Below are positions 33,081 to 41,535 of a DNA stretch of 64,000 bases, one piece after another; the stretch's first letter is position 1; the number at the start of each line of letters is the position of its first letter. The DNA comes from an uncultured Oscillospiraceae bacterium. Lineage in GTDB: Bacteria > Bacillota > Clostridia > Oscillospirales > Oscillospiraceae. Location of the stretch: NCBI GenBank assembly GCA_904419145.1, contig CAJFQQ010000002.1:1-64000 (forward strand), in the 5' to 3' direction. A program made the position numbers and the translations under genes. Below the pieces are notes generated by a model, which searched no databases, was not told where the DNA came from, and was given only the letters and a program-made list of their open reading frames with translations.

Positions 33081-34952
33081 ATGCTCCAGCGCATCAACAC
33101 AGTACTTTCGGGTCTCCCTATGACGATGGTAAGCGCAGTTTTCCTGGCAGCCAGCTTTGTCCTGCCCCGGGCGGGGGGTACGCTTCCTGTAGATCCGGCC
33201 TGGGTAACCGTGGTCATCTGTGGCATCCCGCTGCTTTATCTGGCGGTCTGGCGGATCATCCACAATCCCGGCATCAACAAGATCTCCTCTGCCCTGCTCA
33301 TCGTCATCGCCATGTTCGCCGCCATCGGTATTGGGGACTTGTTCGCCGCCGGCGAGGTGGCTTTCATCATGGCTCTGGGGGCACTGCTGGAGGAGGCCAC
33401 TACCAACCGGGCCAAGAAAGGGCTCAAGAAGCTGATTGGTTTGGCCCCCGCCCAGGGCCGCCGCATCCGGAACGGAAAGGAGGAGATGATCCCGGCCGAT
33501 CAGATCCGCCGGGGCGACGTACTCCGCATCCTGCCCGGCGAGACCATCCCGGTGGACGGTACTATCCGCAGCGGCGAGACCTCGGTGGATCAGTCCATCA
33601 TGACCGGCGAATCCCTGCCGGTTGACAAGGGCGTGGGCGAGGACGTGTTCTGCGGCACCATTAACTGCTTCGGCTCCATCGACATCACCGCCACCAAGGT
33701 AGGCGAGGACAGTTCCCTCCAAAAGCTCATCCGCATGGTGCAGGAGGCCGAGAATAAGCAGGCCCCCATGCAGCGCATCGCGGACCGGGTGGCCAGCTGG
33801 CTGGTGCCGGTGGCTTTGCTCATTGCCATCCTGGCCTATGTGTTCACCCGGAACATCGTCACCGCTGTGACAGTGCTGGTGGTGTTCTGTCCCTGTGCCC
33901 TGGTGCTGGCCACCCCCACGGCCATCATGGCCGCCATCGGCCAGGCCACCAAGCACGGTGTCATCATCAAGTCCGGCGAGGCCCTGGAGAAGATGGGCCG
34001 GGTGGACACCATCGCCTTCGACAAGACCGGTACCCTCACCTACGGCCGGCTGGAGGTCAGCGACGTCCTTTCCTTTCAAAAAAGCCTGACGGAAGAAGCT
34101 CTGCTCACCCTGGCTGCCTCGGCAGAGGCCAGGAGCGAGCACCCCCTGGGCAAGGCCATCGTGGCCCGGGCAAAGGAGCAGGGGCTGCCGTTAACAGAAT
34201 CCCGGAATTTCCGCATGATGGCAGGCAGGGGCGTCGCCGCCCAGATCTCCGGACGCGACCTTCTCTGCGGAAACGAGAAGTTCCTTTTGGAACACGGCGT
34301 TATCATTGACGCTTCCATTCACATCGTGCTGGAGCAGCTGCGTTCCGAGGGCAAGGCTTCCATCCTGGTGGCGGAAGGGACGCGGTGCGTCGGCGTCATC
34401 GCCCTGTCCGATGTGCTCCGTCCGGAGGCCAGGGATATGGTGTCCCGCCTGAGCGCCATGCATACCCGCACGGTCCTGCTCACCGGAGACAACCGGATGA
34501 CCGCGGACTACTTGGCCAAACAGGTCGGCATCAGCGAGATCCGCGCCCAGCTGCTGCCGGAGGAGAAAGTGGGCAGCATCGAGGCCCTGCGGGAGGCGGG
34601 GCGGAAAGTATGTATGATCGGTGACGGAGTCAACGACGCCCCGGCTCTCAAGACCGCCGATGTGGGGGTGGCCATGGGCAGCATGGGCAGTGACATCGCC
34701 GTGGAGGCCGCGGATATTGCCCTGATGAGCGACGATATCTCCAAGATCCCCTATCTCAAGCGGCTGTCCAATGCCACGGTCAGGACCATCAAGCTGAGCA
34801 TCACCCTGTCCATGTGCATCAACTTTTTTGCCATCATCGCCTCACTGCTGGGGCTGCTCAATCCCACCACCGGGGCCCTGGTCCATAACGCCGGTTCCTG
34901 CCTTGTGGTGTTGATTGCAGCCCTGCTGTACGATAGGAAATTTCGTATCTGA
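33081..34952 (+). CDS. P1B-type heavy-metal-transporting ATPase
   Basis: 623 residues; pumps a metal ion across the membrane using ATP. Motifs: TGES (175-178), the CPC metal site in FCPCALVLATP (270-272), DKTGTLT with phosphorylated D314, SEHPLG and GDGVNDAPAL. There is no N-terminal HMA domain or His-rich stretch; the protein starts with a short hydrophobic pair. The last helix reads LVHNAGSCLVVLIAALLY, which is not the Cu-type pattern and is closer to Zn/Cd/Mn-type pumps; the ion cannot be fixed from sequence. AAAGGAGG precedes the ATG at 33081. Divergent TetR regulator. Confidence 0.92.
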   Translation: MLQRINTVLSGLPMTMVSAVFLAASFVLPRAGGTLPVDPAWVTVVICGIPLLYLAVWRIIHNPGINKISSALLIVIAMFAAIGIGDLFAAGEVAFIMALGALLEEATTNRAKKGLKKLIGLAPAQGRRIRNGKEEMIPADQIRRGDVLRILPGETIPVDGTIRSGETSVDQSIMTGESLPVDKGVGEDVFCGTINCFGSIDITATKVGEDSSLQKLIRMVQEAENKQAPMQRIADRVASWLVPVALLIAILAYVFTRNIVTAVTVLVVFCPCALVLATPTAIMAAIGQATKHGVIIKSGEALEKMGRVDTIAFDKTGTLTYGRLEVSDVLSFQKSLTEEALLTLAASAEARSEHPLGKAIVARAKEQGLPLTESRNFRMMAGRGVAAQISGRDLLCGNEKFLLEHGVIIDASIHIVLEQLRSEGKASILVAEGTRCVGVIALSDVLRPEARDMVSRLSAMHTRTVLLTGDNRMTADYLAKQVGISEIRAQLLPEEKVGSIEALREAGRKVCMIGDGVNDAPALKTADVGVAMGSMGSDIAVEAADIALMSDDISKIPYLKRLSNATVRTIKLSITLSMCINFFAIIASLLGLLNPTTGALVHNAGSCLVVLIAALLYDRKFRI

Positions 34953-35067
34953 AGCGCTTTCCCAGCTGATGGAAACATCTCTCCGCTTCCTCCGGCGGCC
35001 CGGCTCTCCGAAATCCTCTGCAAGATCGCTGGGCACCGCTCCTTTCCAACGCAGCACCGCCCACAAA

Positions 35068-35102
35068 GGAAAAGCGCCGCTCACAAAGAGCGGCGCTTTT
35101 CC
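35068..35102. terminator. Bidirectional terminator between the ATPase and the DeoR gene
   Basis: 14-bp stem GGAAAAGCGCCGCT/AGCGGCGCTTTTCC with T runs in both directions. Confidence 0.92.
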
Positions 35103-35118
35103 ATCGTGATAGCACAAA

Positions 35119-35880
35119 TCAATAAAGCAATGTAATATGATTGGCAGAAAGCCAATCCACCCATTCATCGTCCGGTCGCTGGTCTGTAATGACCACATCC
35201 ACCTGATCCAAGTCAAACAGTTTGGTAAATGCCAATTTTCCAAACTTTGTGTGGTCCACCAGCAGGAAAACTTTCTGAGACTGCCCTACCAGTAGCCGTT
35301 TGATCTCCGCCTCATCCTCATCGCTGTCAAAGGCACCTGTCCCCAGTTGAAGCCCCTTGCAGCTGACAAGGGCAATATCCATGTGGTAATCCCGGATCGT
35401 GTTGCGTGCAATCGCTCCCTGGAAGGAATACGATTTTTTGTTCAGCACACCCCCGGTAGACAGGATCTTGATTTTGGAATCCTCCAGCTCCCGGAGGATA
35501 TTGGCTGAGTAGGTCAACAGAAGCAGATCCTCACGGTTGCTGAGCAAATGGACAGCCTCCATTACAGTAGAGCTGGAATCTGCCCCAATGGTCACACCGC
35601 GCTTTGGAATCTGCTCGGCGACGATCCGAGCAATCGCCCGTTTCTCTTCCACATTGATCTGGGTACGGCGCATATAGCTGATACGGACCTCTGTATTGCC
35701 CATGTTCAGCACTGCGCCGCCGTAGGTCCGGGTCACCAGCCCCTCCCCCTCCAGCTTCTCCAGATCTCGCCGGATCGTCTCCTCTGTTACCTCAAACTGC
35801 TTGCTCAGATCAGAAACAACAACACGTTTTTCCGCTTTGACAATGGAACGGATGCTTTCGAGTCTGTTTTTTTGAGCCAT
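35119..35880 (-). CDS. DeoR-family sugar-phosphate-sensing repressor
   Basis: 253 residues starting MAQKNRLESIRSIVKAEKRV. N-terminal helix-turn-helix with VVVSDLSKQFEVTEETIRRD followed by LEKLEGEGLVTRTYGGAV, the DeoR signature; the C-terminal domain has the sugar-phosphate-binding fold (GADSSSTVMEAVHLL, STGGVLNKKSYSFQG, DEDEAEIKRLLV, DHTKFGKLAF). GAGGAGG lies about 12 bases upstream of the ATG at 35880. It closes the sugar catabolic block and is the natural regulator of 35969-48172. Confidence 0.93.
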   Translation of the reverse strand: MAQKNRLESIRSIVKAEKRVVVSDLSKQFEVTEETIRRDLEKLEGEGLVTRTYGGAVLNMGNTEVRISYMRRTQINVEEKRAIARIVAEQIPKRGVTIGADSSSTVMEAVHLLSNREDLLLLTYSANILRELEDSKIKILSTGGVLNKKSYSFQGAIARNTIRDYHMDIALVSCKGLQLGTGAFDSDEDEAEIKRLLVGQSQKVFLLVDHTKFGKLAFTKLFDLDQVDVVITDQRPDDEWVDWLSANHITLLY

Positions 35881-35968
35881 CTTTCCCTTTGTCCTCCTCG
35901 CATCTTGACGCATTCCATTATACAGAAAACTTGTTGTTATTTCAATAGGGTTTGGGGAACCGCCCATC

Positions 35969-36964
35969 TTAGCGGTCCAGGGCCTCCGCCATCTCGCGCA
36001 TCATCTGCACGTCCTCCGCGCTGAGATCAATGTCGGCGGCGTGGGTGTTGGCGCGGATCTGATCCGGGCTGGTGGCACCGCTGAGCAGGACCACCTTCTC
36101 GTCCTGAGCCAGGATCCAGGCCAGGGAGAGGTCCGCGATGGCGCAGTTGTACTTCTCGCACAGAGGCTTGAGCTGATCCAGGAAGTCAAACACCCGGGGC
36201 AGGTTCTCCGGCTGGAACCACTTCTTGGGGATCTGAGCGCCTACGGGCTTGTAGTCGCGGGGCAGCGCACCGCTGAGCAGACCCATCTCCAGGGGGGAGT
36301 ACGCCTGCAGCACGATGCCGTGCTTCTTGCAGATGGGCAGCAGATCCTGCTCCACAGCGCGGTCCAGGATGCTGTACTTGGCCTGGACGATGTCCAGATC
36401 GCCGTACTTCAGATACTCCTCCACCTGCTCGGGGGTCACATTGGCCGCGCCGATGGCGTGGATCTTGCCCTGGGCCTTCAGCTCATTGAGCAGCTCCATG
36501 GTCTCGCTGATGGGGGTGTAGTAGGGCTCCACCGCCTGCCAGTGGGACATGTACACGTCGATGTAGTCGGTGCCCAGGCGCTCCAGGCTCATGTCGATCT
36601 CGTGGAGGATGGAGTCCCGGGACAGGTTCTTGTAGAGCTGGGTATCGCCCACCTTGTTGAAGAGGGCACCCTTGCGGTCCCAGACGATACCGAACTTGGT
36701 GATGATGCACATGTCATCCCGGTTCATCTTCTTCAGGGCCTTGCCCACGATCCGCTCACTGTTGCCGAAGTTGTAGCCGGGAGCGGTGTCGATCATGTTC
36801 ACGCCGGCGCCGGGGCAGGCACAGATGGTCTCAATGCTCTTCTCCTCCGCCGCGGCCTGCTCCTCCGGGGTCTGGCCCCAGGCGGGACCGCCGCCGATGG
36901 CCCAGGTGCCGAGGCTCAGGCGGGATACCGGCTTATCCAGTGTACCAATCTTAATCGTCTTCAT
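35969..36964 (-). CDS. Aldo/keto reductase
   Basis: 331 residues, NADPH-type aldo/keto reductase barrel without an Fe-S tail. Catalytic residues: D in MIDTAPGYNFGNSE, K in CIITKFG, and H in VYMSHWQAV; the NADP-binding end reads LSGATSPDQIRANTHA. Start MKTIKIGTLDKPVSR at 36964 with GGAGG 8 bases upstream. It follows the class II aldolase by 69 bases with no terminator, so it could reduce an aldehyde made by the aldolases of this cluster (inference). Confidence 0.9.
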   Translation of the reverse strand: MKTIKIGTLDKPVSRLSLGTWAIGGGPAWGQTPEEQAAAEEKSIETICACPGAGVNMIDTAPGYNFGNSERIVGKALKKMNRDDMCIITKFGIVWDRKGALFNKVGDTQLYKNLSRDSILHEIDMSLERLGTDYIDVYMSHWQAVEPYYTPISETMELLNELKAQGKIHAIGAANVTPEQVEEYLKYGDLDIVQAKYSILDRAVEQDLLPICKKHGIVLQAYSPLEMGLLSGALPRDYKPVGAQIPKKWFQPENLPRVFDFLDQLKPLCEKYNCAIADLSLAWILAQDEKVVLLSGATSPDQIRANTHAADIDLSAEDVQMMREMAEALDR

Positions 36965-37033
36965 AGCGCGTTCCTCCATATATGAATTGTTGCCGCAGCC
37001 TGTGGATGCGGATGCTTCGCCCTGCCGGGCCGC

Positions 37034-37888
37034 TTATTTTTCAAACCAGCCCTGGGCCTTGCCGTTGCTGCCGAAGAGCATGATCTTGTTCTCTGCCCGG
37101 GCCTGGACGGCGTCGCGGACCTTGATGTTCAGGCCCTGGTATTTCTCATCCGGCGGGCAGGCGTGGATCGCATCCATGGCGGCCTCGCACAGCTCGGTGT
37201 GAATGTTGATCTTGGTGATGCCCAGGTCGATGGCGTGGCGGATATCCTCATCGCCGATTCCGGAGGCGCCGTGGAGCACCAGGGGGATGGACACGCTGTT
37301 GCGGACCTTCTCCAGAATGTCGAAGTTGATCTGCGGGGGCGCGGTATAGGCGCCGTGCTGGTTGCCGATGGCAATGGCCAGGGAGTCGATGCCGGTGCGC
37401 TCCACGAACTCGGCGGCCTGGCTGGGGTCGGTGTACATGTAGTGGGCCAGAGCCTCCTCATAGTTGGTCTCGGCGCCCACATGGCCCAGCTCAGCCTCCA
37501 CGGGGATGCACATGGGGTGGAAGCGGTCCACGACCTCCTTGGTCATGCGGATGTTCTCCTCAAAGGGGTAGGCGGAGCCGTCGATCATCAGGGAGTTGTA
37601 GCCGATATCAATGGCGTGGCTCACGATCTCATAGCTGCGGCCGTGGTCCCAGTGGATGGAGCAGGGCAGGGAGGTGGTGGTGGCGTAGGAGCGCATCATA
37701 TGGACGAAGTGGTTGATGTCGGTGTTTACCAGGAACCCGCTGCCGAAGGAGAGGATCACCGGGGACTGGAGCTTTTCACAGGCCTTCATCACGCCGGAGA
37801 GCATCTCCACGTTCCAGATGCAGAAGTTCGCCACGGCGTAGTGCTCTTTCTGCGCCTTCACCAACATGTCCTTTGTGGATACAAGCAT
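37034..37888 (-). CDS. Class II ketose-bisphosphate-type aldolase (first copy)
   Basis: 284 residues, zinc-dependent FbaA/GatY/KbaY family. It reversibly cleaves a ketose-1,6-bisphosphate-type substrate to DHAP and an aldehyde. Zinc and catalytic motifs: SIHWDHG with the catalytic Asp and first His, VEAELGHVG, GNQHGAY, LVLHGASGIGDEDI and KINIHTEL. The specificity residues differ from classical FbaA, so the sugar is unknown. It shares the cluster with a second such aldolase at 46374. GAGGTAAG precedes the ATG. Confidence 0.9.
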   Translation of the reverse strand: MLVSTKDMLVKAQKEHYAVANFCIWNVEMLSGVMKACEKLQSPVILSFGSGFLVNTDINHFVHMMRSYATTTSLPCSIHWDHGRSYEIVSHAIDIGYNSLMIDGSAYPFEENIRMTKEVVDRFHPMCIPVEAELGHVGAETNYEEALAHYMYTDPSQAAEFVERTGIDSLAIAIGNQHGAYTAPPQINFDILEKVRNSVSIPLVLHGASGIGDEDIRHAIDLGITKINIHTELCEAAMDAIHACPPDEKYQGLNIKVRDAVQARAENKIMLFGSNGKAQGWFEK

Positions 37889-37976
37889 ATTCTTACCTCA
37901 ATCTTTCCGTAAAGTTGTGGGTAGGTATGATGAAATGGATGTGAAAAGGACACCCAGTTCAAACAAAGTGGGATTG

Positions 37977-38006
37977 CCGGCCGCCCCGATCCACCGGGAC
38001 GGCCGG
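37977..38006 (-). other. Intercistronic hairpin
   Basis: CCGGCCGcCCCG/CGGGaCGGCCGG with one mismatch, between the FucA-type and FbaA-type aldolase genes; no T run follows. It may tune mRNA stability or partial termination. Confidence 0.5.
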
Positions 38007-38023
38007 ACTGTTTGGAAGCGGGA

Positions 38024-38662
38024 TCAGACCTCGATGTCCCGGGCCAGGATCCGGTCGATCTCGGACTGGGGGATATCAATGGTGGGGCCCAGAAGCTTTG
38101 CGATGCAGATCTCCTTGGCAAACTTCTCGGCGGCCTCCACGCGCTGGAAGGCCTTCTCCAGGGTAGAGCCGACGGCCAGAACGCCGTGGTTGCCCAGCAG
38201 AACCAGATTGCGGTTCTTCAGATAGGGAGCGGCCTGATCCAGGATCTCGCGGGTGCCGGGCTGGCCATAGGGGGCCACGGGGATATCCTTGAAGTGGAAC
38301 AGGATCTCCGGATGGCACTTCTGATCAATGGGCACATGGCACATGGCGTGGGCGGTGAGGAAGGGGGAGTGGCAGTGGATCACAGCATTGATGTCCGGGC
38401 GCAGCTCATAGGAGTTGTGGTGCATGATGGTCTCGGAGGAGGACTTCTTGGTGCCGTGGATCTGGTTGCCCTCCTCGTCAATGACGCAGATCAGGTCCTC
38501 GGTCAGGGTGCTCTTCCTGGTTCTGGCCGGGGTGATGTACAGGAGACCGTCCTGCTTGATGGACAGGTTCCCCTCATAGGTGTTGACCAGCTGGGCGGCC
38601 TCCATAGCCTTTGCGACGCGGATGATTTCTCGAATGACATCATAATCAATGGTGCGGCTCAT
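38024..38662 (-). CDS. Class II aldolase, FucA/AraD type
   Basis: 212 residues, the size of L-fuculose-1-phosphate aldolase. Zinc ligands are visible in INAVIHCHSPF (two His) and LLGNHGVLAVG (third His); the catalytic glutamate is in KKSSSETIMHH. NTYEGNLSIK and LLYITPARTRK match the phosphate-binding part. Acts on a ketose-1-phosphate to give DHAP and an aldehyde, or is an epimerase of the AraD type; length and position beside a kinase favour the aldolase. Starts at 38662 after GGAGGT; the FGGY kinase ends 5 bases upstream of it. Confidence 0.9.
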   Translation of the reverse strand: MSRTIDYDVIREIIRVAKAMEAAQLVNTYEGNLSIKQDGLLYITPARTRKSTLTEDLICVIDEEGNQIHGTKKSSSETIMHHNSYELRPDINAVIHCHSPFLTAHAMCHVPIDQKCHPEILFHFKDIPVAPYGQPGTREILDQAAPYLKNRNLVLLGNHGVLAVGSTLEKAFQRVEAAEKFAKEICIAKLLGPTIDIPQSEIDRILARDIEV

Positions 38663-38667
38663 TTTGC

Positions 38668-40161
38668 TTACCTCCAATTTCCTTTTCTCTTGTCGATGGT
38701 ATTTAATGTAAGCAGGGCCTTTTTCCACTTGCCTGTCGGATCAGGCCGGGGAAGAAAGGTGCTGCTTATAAACGAATGCTGGGCGGTCCGGCGGACCGAT
38801 GCCTCATCCGGCAGCTCTCCGGTGGCATAGAGCTGCATGAGGACGTTGCCGAGGGCGCTGGAGACGCCGCTTCCGGTGGTCACCGGGAGCTCCAGGGCGT
38901 CGGCCAGACGCTGCATCAGCAGCGCGTTGCGGATCCCGCCGCCGATGGCGGACAGCCCCTGGTAGGATCTGCCGGTGATCTGCCGGACCTGCTCCAGGGA
39001 CCACAGCGCTTGCAGCACAATGCTGTCAAACACGCAGTTTGCGATCTCGCCCATGGTGCGGGGGACCGTCTGTTCCGTCTCACGGCAGTAGGCGGCGATG
39101 CTCTCCAGAATGTTGCCGCCCTCCATCCGCAGGCACGGGTCACAGACGTTCAAATAGGTGGTGTTTTCGCCGGCGCTGCGGCAGGCGTCCATCACGTCGT
39201 CATAGCTGAGGGAGGGTCGCTCCCGCCGCCAGAGGGTCATGCACTGCTCAAAGAGCCACATGGCGTTGAAATCCCGGCACAGTGAATATCCAAAGGGGCC
39301 CCGCATGGTTTTGAAGGCGCCGTCGAAGCCCTGCTGGGAGATGATGGGCTGCGCCGTCCTGGTCCCGAAGATCAGCGACGTGCCGATGCTGGCAAAGACC
39401 TTGTTGTCATCCAGCCCGGGCGCCGCCAAAAGGGCCGCCTCCGTGTCGTGGCTGGTGACGGTAACGACCTGCAGCGCCCCGCCTACCTCCGCCGCAACAG
39501 CCTGCGTCAGCGGGTGGAGGCTCCTGCCGCCCTCCACCAGAGGGGGCAGGATCTTCGTAGGGATCCCCAGGCGCTCCATAACAGCGGTGTTCCACCGCCG
39601 TCCGGTGGCGTCCAGAAGATCTGCCACCGACGCCATGGATTCCTCCGCGGTGATCTGTCCTGTCAGATAGAAGTTCAGCAGATCCGGCAGGAGGAGCAGC
39701 CAGCGGCAGCGGTGAATGGGACTGTCCGGGTGCCCTGCGTCGTAAAACAGCTGCATCAGCACACGGATATCCGTGGGATAGACGCCACTGGAGCGGTAGA
39801 GCTCGTCAATGGGAACGACCTGCCCCATGCGGCTGAGGATCCCCTTCGTCCGTGTATCCTTATAAAAATAGGGGAGCTCCAGAAGGGCGAGGGAATCGTC
39901 CAGCAGGCCATAGCCGTTGCCGAAGGTATCAATTCCCATGGTCTGTGGCTGGATTCCTTTGCTTCGCAGATCGCGGATGCCCGTTTTGATCAATTCCAGC
40001 AGCTCCGGGACATTGATACGGACATGACCATCCACAGAAACCGGGCGGGTCGCCACGCTGTACTGATCCATGATCTCAACCTGGCCGTCGTGATATCGGG
40101 CAGCAAGGATCTTGGCACTGCTGCCGCCAATATCAATTGCCAAGCAAACTCTCTCCAGCAT
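38668..40161 (-). CDS. FGGY-family sugar kinase, rhamnulokinase-like
   Basis: 497 residues. N-terminal phosphate loop CLAIDIGGSSAKILA, GIDTFGNGYGLLD, and the second-domain SHDTEAALLAAP and IGTSLIFGTRT; the C-terminal ATP-site block is LSAIGGGIRNALLMQRLADA. These are closest to rhamnulokinase (RhaB)-type members. Together with the FucA-type aldolase downstream it would make a ketose-1-phosphate and cleave it. Promoter at 40219-40247 with repeated CTTTGAT words. Confidence 0.88.
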   Translation of the reverse strand: MLERVCLAIDIGGSSAKILAARYHDGQVEIMDQYSVATRPVSVDGHVRINVPELLELIKTGIRDLRSKGIQPQTMGIDTFGNGYGLLDDSLALLELPYFYKDTRTKGILSRMGQVVPIDELYRSSGVYPTDIRVLMQLFYDAGHPDSPIHRCRWLLLLPDLLNFYLTGQITAEESMASVADLLDATGRRWNTAVMERLGIPTKILPPLVEGGRSLHPLTQAVAAEVGGALQVVTVTSHDTEAALLAAPGLDDNKVFASIGTSLIFGTRTAQPIISQQGFDGAFKTMRGPFGYSLCRDFNAMWLFEQCMTLWRRERPSLSYDDVMDACRSAGENTTYLNVCDPCLRMEGGNILESIAAYCRETEQTVPRTMGEIANCVFDSIVLQALWSLEQVRQITGRSYQGLSAIGGGIRNALLMQRLADALELPVTTGSGVSSALGNVLMQLYATGELPDEASVRRTAQHSFISSTFLPRPDPTGKWKKALLTLNTIDKRKGNWR

Positions 40162-40218
40162 TGTTTTTCACGCCACCCCTTCCCAGCCGTACCGTATTTC
40201 CTCTGTTGTCTTTAGATT

Positions 40219-40247
40219 AGTATACACGCATTCTTTGATTTGGTCAA
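40219..40247 (-). promoter_or_regulatory. Promoter of the kinase-aldolase operon
   Basis: TTGACC and TATACT with a 17-base spacer on the minus strand. Confidence 0.78.
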
Positions 40248-40290
40248 CAAAAATCTTTGTTTCAAAAATATAATTTACTATTCAAAGATT
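40231..40290. promoter_or_regulatory. Cluster of CTTTGAT/ATCTTTG words, candidate DeoR operators
   Basis: Three related words stand within 60 bases: TTCTTTGATT (40231-40240), ATCTTTG (40253-40259) and CAAAGAT (40283-40289), the last two as an inverted pair. The first lies between the -10 and -35 boxes. CTTTGATTTG (40233-40242) recurs at 41464. Confidence 0.55.
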
Positions 40291-40311
40291 TCATTTCTTC
40301 ACAAGGCCGCT

Positions 40312-41184
40312 TTACCGCTCCCGTACCCCCGCTAAATCGAATAGTCGATGGATGCATCCAATGGCATCCCGTGCCGCATCTGCCGCATCCATCCGGCTGT
40401 ATCGCCCCACGGTAGGCTCCATGGGTTCTACGATCACCGGCCCACTGTAGCCTGCGCCCTCAAACAGCCGTAGGATCTCCACACAGTCCACCAAGTCGTT
40501 CTCGCCCGGCATGGCACGGATGTGGTCGTCCTGTTCCTCGCGGCTGCGGGAGGCATCTGGGTTGCACAGGTGCAGGTTGACAACCCGCTCCGGGTGTCGG
40601 ACTGCATAATAGAGATCGTCCTCCCGGCTGCCGCTGGTGTACCAATGGATGGTGTCGAAAACGAAGCCGATCTCCAGGGAGACAGCGTCTGCCAGGGACA
40701 GAACCCCCATCAATGAGTGGATAAAGGGATAGCGGAACTGGTCACGCACGGTTTTTGCCCCCATAAACTCCAGGCCGTACTGGATGCCCTCCTGGGAGAG
40801 GACGTGATAGATCTGGGACAGACGGGAGGCGTGCCAGTCGAAGTTGTCGCGGTAGGAGAATCGGTCGCTTCCGGGCCAGATATGGTTGTAGGCCCGGCTG
40901 CACCCGGCAAGCCTGGCCCGGTGTGCCCACTGACCGAACTCCACAACACGGTCTGCGAACTCCTCATCTGAAATTTTATACATATCCGCCGGCGCCATAA
41001 TCAATCCGAAGCGCATCCCTATGCTTTCCATCTTTTCCCTCGCCTCAGACGCCGCTTCATCTGTATCAAAAGCCCCTGCCGGTACCTCAATCCCGCGAAA
41101 TCCGCTCACCACAGCCGCATCCAGCAGAATCTGGAACGGATGATGATTCATGCCCATTGTGCGTGGATTCAAATTGGAATACAT
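40312..41184 (-). CDS. Sugar isomerase/epimerase (AP-endonuclease-2-like TIM barrel)
   Basis: 290 residues. The TIM-barrel motifs of the xylose-isomerase-like family are visible: GFRGIEVPAGAFD, MRFGLIMAPADM, YGLEFMGAKT with a metal-binding Glu, IGFVFDTIHWYTSG (Asp and His), VVNLHLCNPDA, MPGENDLVD and PVIVEPMEP. Members interconvert ketoses or aldoses and ketoses. GAGGAAAA precedes the ATG. It is the natural first step before the FGGY kinase. Confidence 0.88.
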   Translation of the reverse strand: MYSNLNPRTMGMNHHPFQILLDAAVVSGFRGIEVPAGAFDTDEAASEAREKMESIGMRFGLIMAPADMYKISDEEFADRVVEFGQWAHRARLAGCSRAYNHIWPGSDRFSYRDNFDWHASRLSQIYHVLSQEGIQYGLEFMGAKTVRDQFRYPFIHSLMGVLSLADAVSLEIGFVFDTIHWYTSGSREDDLYYAVRHPERVVNLHLCNPDASRSREEQDDHIRAMPGENDLVDCVEILRLFEGAGYSGPVIVEPMEPTVGRYSRMDAADAARDAIGCIHRLFDLAGVRER

Positions 41185-41334
41185 CAGTTTTCCTCCTTAT
41201 TTGTAACCCTTGTACCATTTTTTACAAATATAACATCAATACAGATTATTCTTTCTGCAAAATGTTGCTTTCCAACTTTTTATATCACTACTTTAGTTTG
41301 GATGCAATAAGTTTTTCCGTCAAAATCGAATAAT

Positions 41335-41364
41335 TGTTGAAAATCAACATTTTACTGTGTTGAT
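41335..41364. promoter_or_regulatory. Palindrome with extra half-site in the divergent intergenic region
   Basis: TGTTGA-AAA-TCAACA (41335-41349) followed by a further GTTGAT (41359-41364). The 351-base region 41185-41535 between the isomerase and the importer operon is AT-rich and regulatory; I see no gene in it. Confidence 0.5.
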
Positions 41365-41408
41365 TTATGTAACAAACATAGAATTCACTTTTTAATAACA
41401 GAAAAAAC

Positions 41409-41437
41409 TTGCATTTCAGAAAAATATCTTCTATACT
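41409..41437 (+). promoter_or_regulatory. Promoter of the Liv-type importer operon
   Basis: TTGCAT and TATACT with a 17-base spacer, about 100 bases before the first ATG. Confidence 0.8.
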
Positions 41438-41446
41438 TTGGCTAAA

Positions 41447-41499
41447 CTTACACGACACCCAACCTTTGATTTGTGTAAGGAACCTGAGTGTGGTCACTC
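41447..41499 (+). promoter_or_regulatory. Importer leader with two hairpins and a CTTTGATTTG word
   Basis: The leader holds a hairpin CTTACAC/GTGTAAG (41447-41479) and a small GAGTG-TGGT-CACTC hairpin (41486-41499). CTTTGATTTG (41464-41473) is the same 10-mer as at the kinase promoter and is a candidate DeoR site. Confidence 0.5.
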
Positions 41500-41535
41500 A
41501 ACCGCGATCTTGTCAATACTATTTTGGAGGTAAAG

